DNA of 64,000 nt from Achromobacter sp. MYb9 (GCF_002975275.1 NZ_PCOQ01000013.1:62001-126000), one strand, 5' to 3'. Shown: positions 15,842-24,679, numbered from the stretch's first letter. Program-made: numbers and translations. The notes: generated by a model from the sequence alone, not told the origin.

Positions 15842-17221
15842 TCAGGCGACCGGCAGCAAGTGCAGGGCGTCCGCGTCGAAATGTCTCAAGTTGGGAAACA
15901 CCAGCCTCAGTTCGTCGCGGCCGGCGCCGAACCAGGCGCCCAGCGACGCGCCCAACTGGTCCACCGCCAGCGTTGGCAGCAACCGTCCGTTGTCGACGAA
16001 CCCCGGGCCGTCCAGGGCGATCTCCGGATGGCTGCCGTAATAGCGGCCGCCATTGACCGCGCCGCCCAGCACCAAATGATGCGAGCCCCAGCCGTGGTCC
16101 GAGCCGTTGCCGTTGGAACCCAGCGTGCGGCCGAACTCGGATGCCGTGAACGTCGTCACCTGGTCCGCCACGCCCAGCGAGGACAGCGCCTGCTGGAATA
16201 CCGCCAGCGACTGTCCCAGTTCCCGCAGCAAGGCGGGATGGGTGTCGTTCAGGCCGGTATGGTTGTCGTAGCCATTCTGCGATACGAAGAACACCTGGCG
16301 GCGAGCCCCCAGCGTCTGCCGCGCCCCGATGATGCGCGCCACGATCTTCAATTGTTGCGCCAGCGGCGAATTGAAATCTCCCGGCACCGCCACATCGGCC
16401 AGCGTGGCGCGCAATTGTGTGTCGGCGTTGATCGACTGCGCGGCGATGCGCGACAGCTCGCGCTCCATCAGGTGTTCGCGTGGTTGCGTGATCAGCCGGC
16501 GCAGCAGGGCGGTGCAGGCGCTGGAGCCGTACATGTCGCGGTACAGCAGTTCAATCGGCGTCGATCCGTTGATGCCCACCCGATAGCCCGCGACCTTGCG
16601 GCCGGCCAGCAATACGGTGCTGCCGCCGGCCGTGATGCCGGTGAACGTTCGCTGCGCATTGGCGCCGGCGAACAGGTCGGTCAGGCGGCCGCCCCAACCC
16701 GATGCCGCGCCTTCGGGCGCCAGCGCCTGCCAATACGATTGCTGATCATTGTGGGAGAACAGCTTGGGCGGCAGCGGTACGCGGGCGCCGACGTAATCCG
16801 CCTTGGTCGTGGGCGCCATCAGCGGGCCCACGTTCAGCACGATCGCCATCCGGCCGTCTTCGTACAGCGGCGCCAACGGCGCCAAGGCGGGCGCCAGGGC
16901 GAATTGCGCGCCGCCCGCGGCGGGTGTCTTGCCGCGCAGGGCGGTCGCCTTCAGCGCGTCGCGAGGCAGGGCGATGTCCCCACGGGCAGCGGCATAGGCC
17001 CGATAGGCGGCGCCGTCGAAGGGTACGACCGTGTTGTAGGGGTCGTTGCCGCCGTAAAGGAACACGCAGACCAGCGCCTTGTATGACGGGGGCGCCGACT
17101 GCGCGGCAGCCGCGCCCAGCGCCGCCAGGTTCAGGGCCAGTGGCGCGGCGGCGCCCGTGGCGCCCAGCGCGCAGGCGCGCAATAGAAAGGCGCGGCGGTC
17201 GGCATCGTGGGATCGCGTCAT
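15842..17221 (-). CDS. DUF1501 domain-containing exported protein
   Basis: The 459-aa protein begins with a twin-arginine-like signal (DRRAFLLRACALGATGAAA, about residues 8-26), then the DUF1501 fold: VCVFLYGGNDPYNTVVPFD near residue 50, and the terminal FTASEFGRTLGSNGNGSDHG with the conserved E-F-R and D-H residues, related to the alkaline-phosphatase/sulfatase superfamily. No function has been established for the family. The start overlaps the DUF1800 stop by ATGA, and this DUF1800-DUF1501 pairing recurs in many bacteria. Tat export would fit a folded, metal-containing periplasmic protein; that is inference. Confidence 0.88.
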   Translation of the reverse strand: MTRSHDADRRAFLLRACALGATGAAAPLALNLAALGAAAAQSAPPSYKALVCVFLYGGNDPYNTVVPFDGAAYRAYAAARGDIALPRDALKATALRGKTPAAGGAQFALAPALAPLAPLYEDGRMAIVLNVGPLMAPTTKADYVGARVPLPPKLFSHNDQQSYWQALAPEGAASGWGGRLTDLFAGANAQRTFTGITAGGSTVLLAGRKVAGYRVGINGSTPIELLYRDMYGSSACTALLRRLITQPREHLMERELSRIAAQSINADTQLRATLADVAVPGDFNSPLAQQLKIVARIIGARQTLGARRQVFFVSQNGYDNHTGLNDTHPALLRELGQSLAVFQQALSSLGVADQVTTFTASEFGRTLGSNGNGSDHGWGSHHLVLGGAVNGGRYYGSHPEIALDGPGFVDNGRLLPTLAVDQLGASLGAWFGAGRDELRLVFPNLRHFDADALHLLPVA

Positions 17222-18732
17222 TTCTGCACCAGATATTCGGGGGTGGCGGCGACAAGCAGGATGGCGGCCCGCACCCGGTCGCGCGGGCGGCTGGCGGGCA
17301 GGGTGGCGACGGCCTCCGCGATGGCGTCGGCCGTTTGCGCGCTGAACGCGTCGCCCGCGAGCAGCAGCGTGACCCGACCGACCAGCGCCTGCGGGTCATG
17401 CGCCAGCGCCATTTCCGGCGCGTAAGCAGTTTGCAGGTCTTCCCAGCCGCGGTCGGCATAAATGGCCAGGAAATTCAGGTAGCCCGCGATGCTGGTCTCA
17501 TCCGTGATCTGCAACTCGGGCGCTACCAGATGCCGGCGGGCAAGCTCGGTGACGGGCGGCGTATACCGGGGGCGGAAGAAGTTGAAGACCGTGGCGGACC
17601 GCATCGGGCTCTGCGCCAGCCGTATTGTGTTGTCCGTCGTGTCCGGCATGGCCCACGCGCCGTTGGTGGACGTGGCGCCAAAGGCCCGCGCCCAGCCGGA
17701 GAAACGCAGGATGGGGTCGCGCACCTTGCCCCATCCCGGGTCGTTCAGGTCGGGATGCCGGGCTTCGGGGTCCAGCAGGATGGCGCGCACCACCGCTTTC
17801 AAGTTGCCCCGTACACCTTGGCCGTCGTCGTCGAACGCCGCGGACACGCGGCGGACATAGGCGGGGCTGGGGTTGCTGGTCACCAGCCGCTGAATCAACT
17901 GCATGCCGATGAAGGGGCCCACGTTCGGATGCGCGCAAATGACCTCCATGGCGCGTTTCAGCGAGAGTTGCCCGTCGGTGCCTGGCGGGATCACCGCGCC
18001 CAGAAATCGCTTTTCCGCCATCGAGTGCAGCGCGTTGTTCAGCGCCATCGGCCGCCGGTGGAATTCCACATCGGTTTCCGGCCCGTTGATGTCCCATCCC
18101 GTGAACACCTTGGCCAACCCTTGCACGTCGGCGTTGGTGTACGTTTCGACCGGCGCGCCGTTCACCTGCCGGACGGTGCCGTCCGGCTCAAGTTGCAACA
18201 GGCCGATGCTGAACAGCTGCATGACCTCGCGCGCGTAGTTCTCGTCGGGGTGGCGTCCGGTCTTGGGATCTTCCTTGCGATTGCCGCGATAGGTCAGCAT
18301 GCAGCCCATCGACAGATTCTTGGTGACGGCGGTCAGCAGCGCTTGATAATCGCCCAGCGCATGCTCGGCCAGCAGGTCCATGAAGCCGGCGGCGCCGAAC
18401 AGCGGCCAGGACGCCGTGATGGACTGCACGCCCACGACGAAGATCTCGGACAGCGCGAACGCCACGCGCGTGCGCACCTGGTCTTCGGCGCTGATGAACT
18501 TGCGCCACAGCGTCGATTCCAGGGGCGCGTTGATGCCGTTGCCCTTGAAGGCTTCGGTGTTCTTTCGTTGTTGCAGCAACCAGTCGAAATGGGTCTGCGA
18601 AGGCGGCATCGCCAACTGCGCATCCAGCCACGCCGCATACCCGTCGCGCACCACGGCGTCGATCTGGGAAGGCGTGGGCCCGAAGGTGGCTTGCGCAAGG
18701 AAGCGCGACGCCTGGCCTGGGGTAACCGTCAT
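17218..18732 (-). CDS. DUF1800 domain-containing protein
   Basis: The 504-aa protein has the DUF1800 features: RFLAQATFGPTPSQID at the start, the Trp/Arg-rich LESTLWRKFISAEDQVRTR, HPDENYAREVMQLFSIGL (around residue 165) and a C-terminal region with YNFFRP-like FNFFRPRYTPPVTELA. I see no signal peptide at the chosen ATG. The family is of unknown function and is usually coupled to DUF1501, as here by a 4-bp overlap. The two proteins presumably act in one process outside or at the membrane. Confidence 0.88.
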   Translation of the reverse strand: MTVTPGQASRFLAQATFGPTPSQIDAVVRDGYAAWLDAQLAMPPSQTHFDWLLQQRKNTEAFKGNGINAPLESTLWRKFISAEDQVRTRVAFALSEIFVVGVQSITASWPLFGAAGFMDLLAEHALGDYQALLTAVTKNLSMGCMLTYRGNRKEDPKTGRHPDENYAREVMQLFSIGLLQLEPDGTVRQVNGAPVETYTNADVQGLAKVFTGWDINGPETDVEFHRRPMALNNALHSMAEKRFLGAVIPPGTDGQLSLKRAMEVICAHPNVGPFIGMQLIQRLVTSNPSPAYVRRVSAAFDDDGQGVRGNLKAVVRAILLDPEARHPDLNDPGWGKVRDPILRFSGWARAFGATSTNGAWAMPDTTDNTIRLAQSPMRSATVFNFFRPRYTPPVTELARRHLVAPELQITDETSIAGYLNFLAIYADRGWEDLQTAYAPEMALAHDPQALVGRVTLLLAGDAFSAQTADAIAEAVATLPASRPRDRVRAAILLVAATPEYLVQK

Positions 18733-18833
18733 CGCAAGCCTCTCGTCGAATGCGAAAACCTACGGTACTAAAAGCGCCGGGCGGGCTTCAATACCGTCAT
18801 TCGGACGAGAGGCTTAGTCCAAAAGCATGAGAC

Positions 18834-19538
18834 TCAGACCGAGCGCGTGATGCCGCCGTCGATGCGGATGTTCTGGCCGGTGATGTAGGACGATGCGTCA
18901 GACGCCAGGAACGCGATCAGGTCGGCCACTTCTTCGGCGGTGCCGTAGCGGCCCATGGGGATGCGCACGCGGCGGTCATCCTTTTCGGGCAGGCTGTCGA
19001 TGAAGCCGGGCAGCACGTTGTTCATCCGCACGTTGTGTTCGGCGTATTCGTCCGAGAACACCTTGGTGAACGCGGCCAGGCCGGCGCGGAACACGCCGGA
19101 CGTCGGAAACAGCGCTTCGGGTTCGAAGGTGGCGTAGGTGGAAATGTTGACGATGGCGCCCGCCTTCTGCTGCTTCATCACCGGTGCGACCAGGCGCGTG
19201 ATGCGCACCACGTTCAGCAGGTAGAACTCCATGCCCAGGTGCCAGTCGTCGTCGCTGATTTCCAGTAACGGGCCTTTCGGGCCGTGGCCGGCGCTGTTGA
19301 CCACGGCATCCACGCGGCCCCATTTCTGCAGTGTGGCTTCCACCAGGCGGGCCAGGTCTTCAGGCGAACGGTTGGAGCCGGTGACGCCCAGTCCGCCCAA
19401 TTCCTGCGCCAGCGTCTCGCCCTTGCCCGATGAAGACAAGATGGCCACGCGATAGCCGTCGGCGGAAAGCTTGCGCGCCGCCGCCGCACCCATGCCGCTG
19501 CCGCCCGCCGTCACGATCGCTACTTTTTCCGTGCTCAT
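18834..19538 (-). CDS. SDR-family protein without the usual catalytic Tyr-Lys
   Basis: The 234-aa protein has a Rossmann fold with the nucleotide motif TAGGSGMG (about residues 10-17), the NSAG segment and the C-terminal ITGQNIRIDGG. AAAGGAG 8 bases before the ATG at 19538 sets the start and excludes a longer upstream frame. Where classical SDRs have YxxxK before the AAxxxTK helix, this protein reads SGVFRAGLAAFTK: the Tyr position is Ser and the Lys position is Arg. The upstream Ser is retained in NISTYATF. It may therefore catalyse a different reaction or be a non-catalytic homologue. No operon partner is apparent. Confidence 0.82.
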   Translation of the reverse strand: MSTEKVAIVTAGGSGMGAAAARKLSADGYRVAILSSSGKGETLAQELGGLGVTGSNRSPEDLARLVEATLQKWGRVDAVVNSAGHGPKGPLLEISDDDWHLGMEFYLLNVVRITRLVAPVMKQQKAGAIVNISTYATFEPEALFPTSGVFRAGLAAFTKVFSDEYAEHNVRMNNVLPGFIDSLPEKDDRRVRIPMGRYGTAEEVADLIAFLASDASSYITGQNIRIDGGITRSV

Positions 19539-19653
19539 GCCCGCTCCTTTGCGTTGTCGAGGATGGGCCATTGTAGGAGGGCGGATGGCGGCGCGGGCGG
19601 GTTCCCGCGTTGGCGGCAGGGACGGCGCGAATTCGTTTCCGTCCGCCATGGAA

Positions 19654-19695
19654 ACGGGCTCCGGGACCCTGGCGGACCAGGGGCGCGGAGCCCGT
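19654..19695 (-). terminator. Large hairpin after azurin
   Basis: ACGGGCTCCG pairs with CGGAGCCCGT, enclosing a second stem CCCTGG/CCAGGG around a 4-base loop. It lies 36 bp past the azurin stop on the minus strand. Only TTTCC follows, so a T-run is weak, but the nested stem is strong and it is the likely end of the azurin transcript. Confidence 0.5.
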
Positions 19696-19731
19696 GCAGG
19701 CAAGCGGTGGGGCGGCATGCCGCCCCGGGGG

Positions 19732-20184
19732 TCAGTCGACCAGCTTCAGCGTGCCCTTCATCAGCGCGAAATGGCCGGGGAACGAGCAGAAGAAGGTGTA
19801 GTCCGTGCCGGCGGCAAGCTTGCTGACGTCGAACGTGACGGAATCCGTCTGTCCGCCGCCGATGACCTTGGTGTGGGCGATGACGCGGGCGTCGCCTTTC
19901 TTGACGTAGTCGTTGTCCAGACCGGCAGCCATGCCGTCGTTCACCGCGCCTTGCATGTCGGCCGTGGTAGTCAGGACCCAGTTATGGCCCATGACGTTCT
20001 TGGCCAGGGTGCCGGGGTGCTTCAGGTTCACGGTGAACTGCTTGCAGCTCTTGCTGACCGTGATTTCCTTCTTGTCGAACTGCATCTGGTCATTGCCAGC
20101 GATATCGATCGAGCACTCGGCGGCCAGGACCGGGGCGGATGCGACAGCGAGGACCGCCGCGACGCAGAGTTTCTTGAACACCAT
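19732..20184 (-). CDS. azu: Azurin
   Basis: The 150-aa precursor gives a 129-residue type I blue copper protein after cleavage behind VLA. Mature numbering places the copper ligands as in classical azurins: His46 (GHNW), Cys112, His117 and Met121 ([14 protein letters not shown]), with the Cys3-Cys26 disulfide. It is a periplasmic electron carrier, accepting from cytochromes or dehydrogenases. GGAGG lies 7 bases before the ATG at 20184 but only 1 base before the ATG at 20190, so the second ATG is the start. A PQQ-type dehydrogenase gene is directly upstream on the same strand. Confidence 0.97.
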   Translation of the reverse strand: MVFKKLCVAAVLAVASAPVLAAECSIDIAGNDQMQFDKKEITVSKSCKQFTVNLKHPGTLAKNVMGHNWVLTTTADMQGAVNDGMAAGLDNDYVKKGDARVIAHTKVIGGGQTDSVTFDVSKLAAGTDYTFFCSFPGHFALMKGTLKLVD

Positions 20185-20191
20185 ATTCATG

Positions 20192-20196
20192 CCTCC
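20192..20196 (-). promoter_or_regulatory. Shine-Dalgarno deciding the azurin start
   Basis: GGAGG on the minus strand is spaced 7 nt from the ATG at 20184 and 1 nt from an in-frame ATG at 20190. Only the former spacing is workable for initiation. Confidence 0.75.
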
Positions 20197-20358
20197 AATA
20201 TTTCGAGGGGAGCGGAAATTTCCGGGCCAGCGCTGTGCGCGGGAACCGGCGATACGACATTCTCTTCCTACTGTACGCCAGAATGCGCGACCTCATCCGC
20301 GGCGGGTTTGACCGAACGCAAGCGGCGCCCATTGTGTTGCGCCGGCTGCGCCGAGGCA

Positions 20359-21681
20359 TCACGGATTGGGACTGACGCGCCAGATCACATTGCCCACGTC
20401 GTCGGCCACCAGCAGGTCGCCCCGCCCGTCGACCGCGACGCCTACGGGACGGCCCTGCGCCTGCCCGCTTTCGTTCAGGAAACCGGTCAGCACGTCGCGT
20501 GCCTCGCCGTCGGGCGCCCCGCCCGCGAACGGCACGAAGATGACCTTGTAGCCGCTGCGCGGATCGCGGTTCCACGAGCCGTGCTGGCCCACGAACATGC
20601 CGCCGGCGTACGGCGCGGGCAGCCTGGCATTGCCGGACCAGGCCAGCCCGAGTGACGCGGTGTGCGGGCCCAGGGCATAGTCGGGCACGATGGCGCGCGC
20701 CACCAGGTCGGGACGGGCCGGCGTGACGCGGGTGTCGACGTGCTGGCCAAAGTAGCTGTAGGGCCAGCCATAGAAGCCGCCGTCGCGCACGGACGTCATG
20801 TAGTCGGGCACCAGATCGCTGCCCAGTTCGTCACGTTCGTTCACGGCGGTCCACAGGGTCTTGCCGTCGGGCGCCCAGGCCATGCCGACCGGGTTGCGCA
20901 GACCGGTGGCGTACAGGCGCTTGGCGCCGCTTGCCACGTCGATTTCCCAGATGGCGGCGCGCCCCTCTTCGATCTCCATGCCGCTTTCCGCGACGTTGCT
21001 GTTGGACCCCACGGACACGTACAGCTTGCGGCCGTCGGGGCTGGCGATCAGGTTCTTGGTCCAGTGGTGATTGATGCCGGCAGGCAGGTCCGTGACTTTC
21101 ACGCCCGGCGCACGGATTTCCGTTTGCCCGGGTTCATATGGAAAGCGCAGGACGGCGTCGGCGTTGGCGACGTATAGCTGATTGCCCACCAACGCCATGC
21201 CGAAGGGCGAGTTCAGGCCCTGCAGCAACACGCTGCGGGTCTCCGCGATGCCGTCGTGGTCGGCGTCCCGCAGCAAGGTGATGCGGTTGGCGCTGGGCGT
21301 CCGGGCGCCGGCGCGTTTCATGACGATGCCGGCGGCCCACGCTTTCAGTCCGCCGGAAGCGCCTTCGGGCTTGGGCGGTGCGTTGGTCTCGGCGACGAGC
21401 GCGTCGCCGTTGGGCAGCACATGCAGCCAGCGGGGATGGTCCAATCCGCTGGCAAACGCGTTGACCGCCAGGCCGGCGGCCGCCACGGGCTGCGCGCCCG
21501 CGATCCAGCCGACGGCCTTCGCCGTGTTGACGGTGGGGATCACGGTGGTGTTGGGAGGAGGCAGCTTCGGCGTCGGCCCCATGCCCGCTTCGACGGGCAG
21601 GGTGGCGATTTCGCCGCAGGCGCTCAACGCGGCCAGCGTCAGGCTCAGGCTGGCTGCCGCCAGGATACGCGGGACGGGCAT
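20359..21681 (-). CDS. PQQ-type sugar (sorbosone/aldose) dehydrogenase lipoprotein
   Basis: The 440-aa protein has a lipoprotein signal with lipobox LSAC (Cys22), so it is tethered in the periplasm. The rest is a beta-propeller of the glucose/sorbosone dehydrogenase family: [55 protein letters not shown], and VGQHGSWNR. Such enzymes oxidise sugars or aldehydes with PQQ and pass electrons to a periplasmic acceptor. No cytochrome domain is fused, so an external acceptor is needed; azurin is encoded 174 bp downstream. Substrate is unknown. Confidence 0.85.
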   Translation of the reverse strand: MPVPRILAAASLSLTLAALSACGEIATLPVEAGMGPTPKLPPPNTTVIPTVNTAKAVGWIAGAQPVAAAGLAVNAFASGLDHPRWLHVLPNGDALVAETNAPPKPEGASGGLKAWAAGIVMKRAGARTPSANRITLLRDADHDGIAETRSVLLQGLNSPFGMALVGNQLYVANADAVLRFPYEPGQTEIRAPGVKVTDLPAGINHHWTKNLIASPDGRKLYVSVGSNSNVAESGMEIEEGRAAIWEIDVASGAKRLYATGLRNPVGMAWAPDGKTLWTAVNERDELGSDLVPDYMTSVRDGGFYGWPYSYFGQHVDTRVTPARPDLVARAIVPDYALGPHTASLGLAWSGNARLPAPYAGGMFVGQHGSWNRDPRSGYKVIFVPFAGGAPDGEARDVLTGFLNESGQAQGRPVGVAVDGRGDLLVADDVGNVIWRVSPNP

Positions 21682-21747
21682 GGTGCGACTCCAGGGCTAT
21701 CTGTGCGTTCCATCATACCCATACGGCCTGCTCGCCGCGCGCCGCAT

Positions 21748-22071
21748 TCAGTCGTCGAAGCGGCTGCGCGTGACGGCGCCCGATTGCGGATCCACATACA
21801 GTTTCACGCGCTGGCCTTGGGGGTCATATGCTTTGACCTCGTATCCGTGCTTGCTGGAGCGTTCGATCTCGGAGATATTGCGGTAACCGGCGGCTTCCAT
21901 CTTGTCGTAGACCTGGCGGATCGTCAGCATCGGCGCGGCGGGCGAGACGGCGGCGGGCGCGGTTGCCGCCGGGGTCGCGGCGGGCGTGGCCTGGGCGTGG
22001 GCCGTGGTGCCCGCGACCAGGGCGGATGCGCCAATTGCCAGGGCGGCCAGGGTGTTCTGAATGCGCGTCAT
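21748..22071 (-). CDS. PepSY domain exported protein
   Basis: The 107-aa product has a signal peptide ending THA (about residue 26), an Ala/Pro/Thr-rich linker, and a C-terminal PepSY domain (LTIRQVYDKMEAAGYRNISE and YDPQGQRVKLYVDPQSGAV). PepSY domains are often found in proteins next to two-component systems and may inhibit proteases or sense periplasmic conditions. It is divergent from the PepSY-response regulator-kinase operon and shares its control region, including the TTCATG repeats. Confidence 0.82.
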   Translation of the reverse strand: MTRIQNTLAALAIGASALVAGTTAHAQATPAATPAATAPAAVSPAAPMLTIRQVYDKMEAAGYRNISEIERSSKHGYEVKAYDPQGQRVKLYVDPQSGAVTRSRFDD

Positions 22072-22157
22072 GATGGATAACTCCTAGTGTGAACGGGTGA
22101 AATGAAGCAAAAAGGCAGGCCGTTGTTGCGACCTTGTGCCCATTATTCGGGTTGCCG

Positions 22158-22198
22158 CATGAACCTTTTCTGAAGCCGCCGTTCATGTCCGGTTCATG
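22158..22198. promoter_or_regulatory. Candidate OmpR-family response-regulator box
   Basis: TTCATG occurs at 22182-22187 and again at 22193-22198, an 11-bp period that fits tandem binding of an OmpR-type dimer, and once in inverted orientation at 22158-22163. The sites lie in the divergent region between two PepSY genes, just upstream of a gene cluster encoding an OmpR-family regulator. A TATAAA at 22209-22214 could be a -10 element. Confidence 0.45.
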
Positions 22199-22250
22199 CG
22201 CCACGCGGTATAAAAGACGACCCATCCCCCATTTTTCAAGAGGCCCGGCA

Positions 22251-22613
22251 TTGCGGCAGCTCTTCTCGACCCGGCGCAAACGCAGCGGCATCCTGTTGTC
22301 CAGCGGCGTGCTGGCGCTTGCGCTGATCGCCGGGCCGGTCAGCGGGCTGGCCAGCGATAACGATCACGAGCGCGCGCGCCAGGCGTTGGAAGCGGGCAAG
22401 GTATTGCCGTTGGGCGCGGTGCTGGATATTGTCGAACGCGATTTCCCCGGGCAGGTCGTCAAGGTCGAGTTCGAAGAGGACGATGACGAATTCATCTACG
22501 AGATCCGGGTGCTGCAAAGCGGCGGAGGCATCCTGAAGCTGAAGATCGACGCGCGCGACGGCGCATTGCTGGCCGTGAAGGGCCGGGACATCAAATTCAA
22601 GGGCAAGGACTGA
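22251..22613 (+). CDS. PepSY domain protein, first gene of a two-component operon
   Basis: The 120-aa product has a positively charged N-terminus and signal segment (about residues 12-35), then a PepSY domain (LEAGKVLPLGAVLDIVER, FPGQVVKVEFEEDDDEFIYE, LKLKIDARDGALLAV). I chose a TTG start at 22251 because AAGAGG lies 7 bases upstream and the protein then begins with a proper export signal; the longer frame from an ATG at 22134 has no such site and would run through the control region. Its stop overlaps the response-regulator ATG by one base. It may be a periplasmic accessory of the kinase. Confidence 0.75.
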   Translation: MRQLFSTRRKRSGILLSSGVLALALIAGPVSGLASDNDHERARQALEAGKVLPLGAVLDIVERDFPGQVVKVEFEEDDDEFIYEIRVLQSGGGILKLKIDARDGALLAVKGRDIKFKGKD

Positions 22614-23275
22614 TGCGCATACTCGTGGTCGAAGACGAACCCACGCTGGCGGGCCAGCTGGCCGATGCGCTGCGCGGCGCGGGCTATACCGTGGACGTGT
22701 CCGGCGATGGCGGATCGGCGCGTTTCCTGGGCGACGTGGAAGCATTCGATGCCGTGGTGCTGGACCTGGGCCTGCCCGTCATGGACGGGCTTACCGTGCT
22801 CAAGCTGTGGCGGGCCGCCCAGCGCAACATGCCCGTGCTGATCCTGACGGCGCGCGACAACTGGCACGAGAAAGTGGCCGGCATCGACGCCGGCGCGGAC
22901 GACTACCTGACCAAACCCTTCCACATGGAAGAGCTGCTGGCGCGGGTGCGCGCGCTATTGCGGCGCAGTACGGCACATGCCAGCGCGCAGTGGCGTTGCG
23001 GTCCGCTGATGCTGGACACGCGTCAGGCCAAGGTCACCATCGACGGCCAGGCGCTGACCTTGACCAGCCACGAATTCAAGGTGCTGTCGGTGCTGATGCA
23101 GCGCGCGGGCGAAGTCGTGTCGCGCACCGAACTGGTCGAGCACATCTACGCGCAGGACTTCGACCGCGACTCCAACACCATCGACGTGTTCATCGGACGT
23201 TTGCGCAAGAAACTGCCGCCCGAGACCATCGAAACCGTGCGCGGGCTGGGTTACCGGCTGGCGGCGCAGGGATGA
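22613..23275 (+). CDS. OmpR-family response regulator
   Basis: The 220-aa protein has a receiver domain with acidic pocket residues (VVEDE near 5-9), phospho-acceptor Asp51 (VVLDLGLPVMDG) and Lys101 (TKPF), followed by an OmpR/PhoB winged helix (about 130-218; LTSHEFKVLSVLMQRAGEVV, NTIDVFIGRLRKKL, TVRGLGYRL). It belongs to the TctD/QseB/PmrA-like group. It is translationally coupled to the PepSY gene before it and the kinase after it. It is expected to regulate its own operon through the TTCATG repeats at 22182-22198. Confidence 0.93.
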   Translation: MRILVVEDEPTLAGQLADALRGAGYTVDVSGDGGSARFLGDVEAFDAVVLDLGLPVMDGLTVLKLWRAAQRNMPVLILTARDNWHEKVAGIDAGADDYLTKPFHMEELLARVRALLRRSTAHASAQWRCGPLMLDTRQAKVTIDGQALTLTSHEFKVLSVLMQRAGEVVSRTELVEHIYAQDFDRDSNTIDVFIGRLRKKLPPETIETVRGLGYRLAAQG

Positions 23276-24663
23276 TGCGGGCGCGTGCCGGCATGCTGGG
23301 TTCGCTGCGGCTGCGGCTTTTGGCTGGCACGCTGGCCTGGATTCTCGTATCCGTGGCCTTGGCCGGCTGGGGGCTGGCCAGCCTGTTTCGCCAGCACATC
23401 ACGCAGCAATTGCAGGCCGAGCTGACCTTGCACCTGAATCAGTTGACGGCGGCGGTCAACCCCGGCGCGGATGGCCGTCCCCGGGTGGACCCGCCACCGA
23501 ATGACCCGCGTCTGGAGCAGCCGCTGTCCGGCCTGTATTGGCAAGTCGACCGGTTGGCCGACGGCGGCCGGCCGGCGCTGATCGGCGCGGCGCGCTCGCG
23601 GTCATTGTGGGACCAGACGCTCGAAACACCGGGGGCGTTGGAACAAGCGGCCGAGACCGGGGACCAGACCTACGACATCGCCGGGCCCGCCGGGCGTCGG
23701 CTGGAGGCGGTGGCGCGTATCTTGAAGCCCGCCGAAGAGGATGCGGCGCCGCTGCGCCTGGTGGTGGCGGCCGACCGCCGCGTGCTGGCCGAACCCATCA
23801 GCCGTTTCAACGGCATGCTGGCCGTTGCCCTGGGCGCGCTTGCCGCCGGCCTGACGGCGGCCGCGGTGGTCCAGGTCGTGGTCGGCTTGCGGCCGCTGGC
23901 GCGCCTGCGGCGCCAGCTGGCAAAGCAGAACGCCGGCGGCAGCAGCCGTATCGAAGGCCGTTTTCCCAGCGAGATCCAACCGCTGGTCGACGACTTCAAC
24001 AAGGCGCTGGCGATGAACGCCGAGATCGTGCAGCGCGCCCGGACGCAGGCCGGCAACCTGGCGCATGCGGTCAAGACGCCGCTGACCATCCTGGCCAACG
24101 CGGCGGCCCGCGAGGGTAGCGTGCCGGCCTTGTTGGTGGCAGAGCAGGTAGGGATGGCCAACCGCCAGATCGACTATCACCTGGCGCGCGCGCGGGCAGC
24201 GGCGTCCTCGGGCGCCGCCGACGGCCGGGCTCCGTTGCAAGACGCGGTGCAGGGGCTGGTGCGCGTCATGCAGCGCTTGTACGCGGAACGTGATCTGCGT
24301 ATCGGGATGGCGGGAATTGCCCCGGATCTGGTGTTCCGGGGCGAGCAGCAAGACCTGCAGGAGATCCTGGGCAACCTGCTGGACAACGCCTGCAAATGGG
24401 CGGCAGGCGAAGTACGCATCACCGCCGAGCCGGCAGAGGCGGGGCGCTTGCTGCTGCATATCGACGACGATGGCCCGGGCATCGAGGATCACGAGCACGA
24501 ACGCATTTTCCTGCGTGGCGTGCGCATGGACGAGCAATTGCCCGGTTCGGGCCTGGGCCTGGATATCGTGCGCGATCTGGCGGGCACCTACGGCGGCGAG
24601 GTCCGAGCTGGACGCTCGCCGCTGGGCGGGCTGCGGGTGTCGTTGTGGCTGCCCGCCGCCTGA
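23272..24663 (+). CDS. Sensor histidine kinase (PhoQ-like)
   Basis: The 463-aa membrane kinase has two transmembrane segments (about residues 18-40 and 183-205) around a periplasmic sensor, a linker, an H-box with His265 (NLAHAVKTPLTIL) and an HATPase_c domain with LLDNACKWA, DDGPGIEDHE and GSGLGLDIV. The H-box with Lys-Thr-Pro is typical of PhoQ-type kinases. It starts in an ATGATG that overlaps the response-regulator stop; either ATG (23272 or 23275) is possible. It is cognate to the preceding regulator. The stimulus is unknown. Confidence 0.9.
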   Translation: MMRARAGMLGSLRLRLLAGTLAWILVSVALAGWGLASLFRQHITQQLQAELTLHLNQLTAAVNPGADGRPRVDPPPNDPRLEQPLSGLYWQVDRLADGGRPALIGAARSRSLWDQTLETPGALEQAAETGDQTYDIAGPAGRRLEAVARILKPAEEDAAPLRLVVAADRRVLAEPISRFNGMLAVALGALAAGLTAAAVVQVVVGLRPLARLRRQLAKQNAGGSSRIEGRFPSEIQPLVDDFNKALAMNAEIVQRARTQAGNLAHAVKTPLTILANAAAREGSVPALLVAEQVGMANRQIDYHLARARAAASSGAADGRAPLQDAVQGLVRVMQRLYAERDLRIGMAGIAPDLVFRGEQQDLQEILGNLLDNACKWAAGEVRITAEPAEAGRLLLHIDDDGPGIEDHEHERIFLRGVRMDEQLPGSGLGLDIVRDLAGTYGGEVRAGRSPLGGLRVSLWLPAA

Positions 24664-24679
24664 GCGCAGCCCCGGCGCC

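Noticed and set aside
20358-20359. Azurin and the PQQ dehydrogenase as one certain operon
   Set aside because: The 174-bp gap is long enough for an azurin promoter, so I report the link only as a possible functional pairing.
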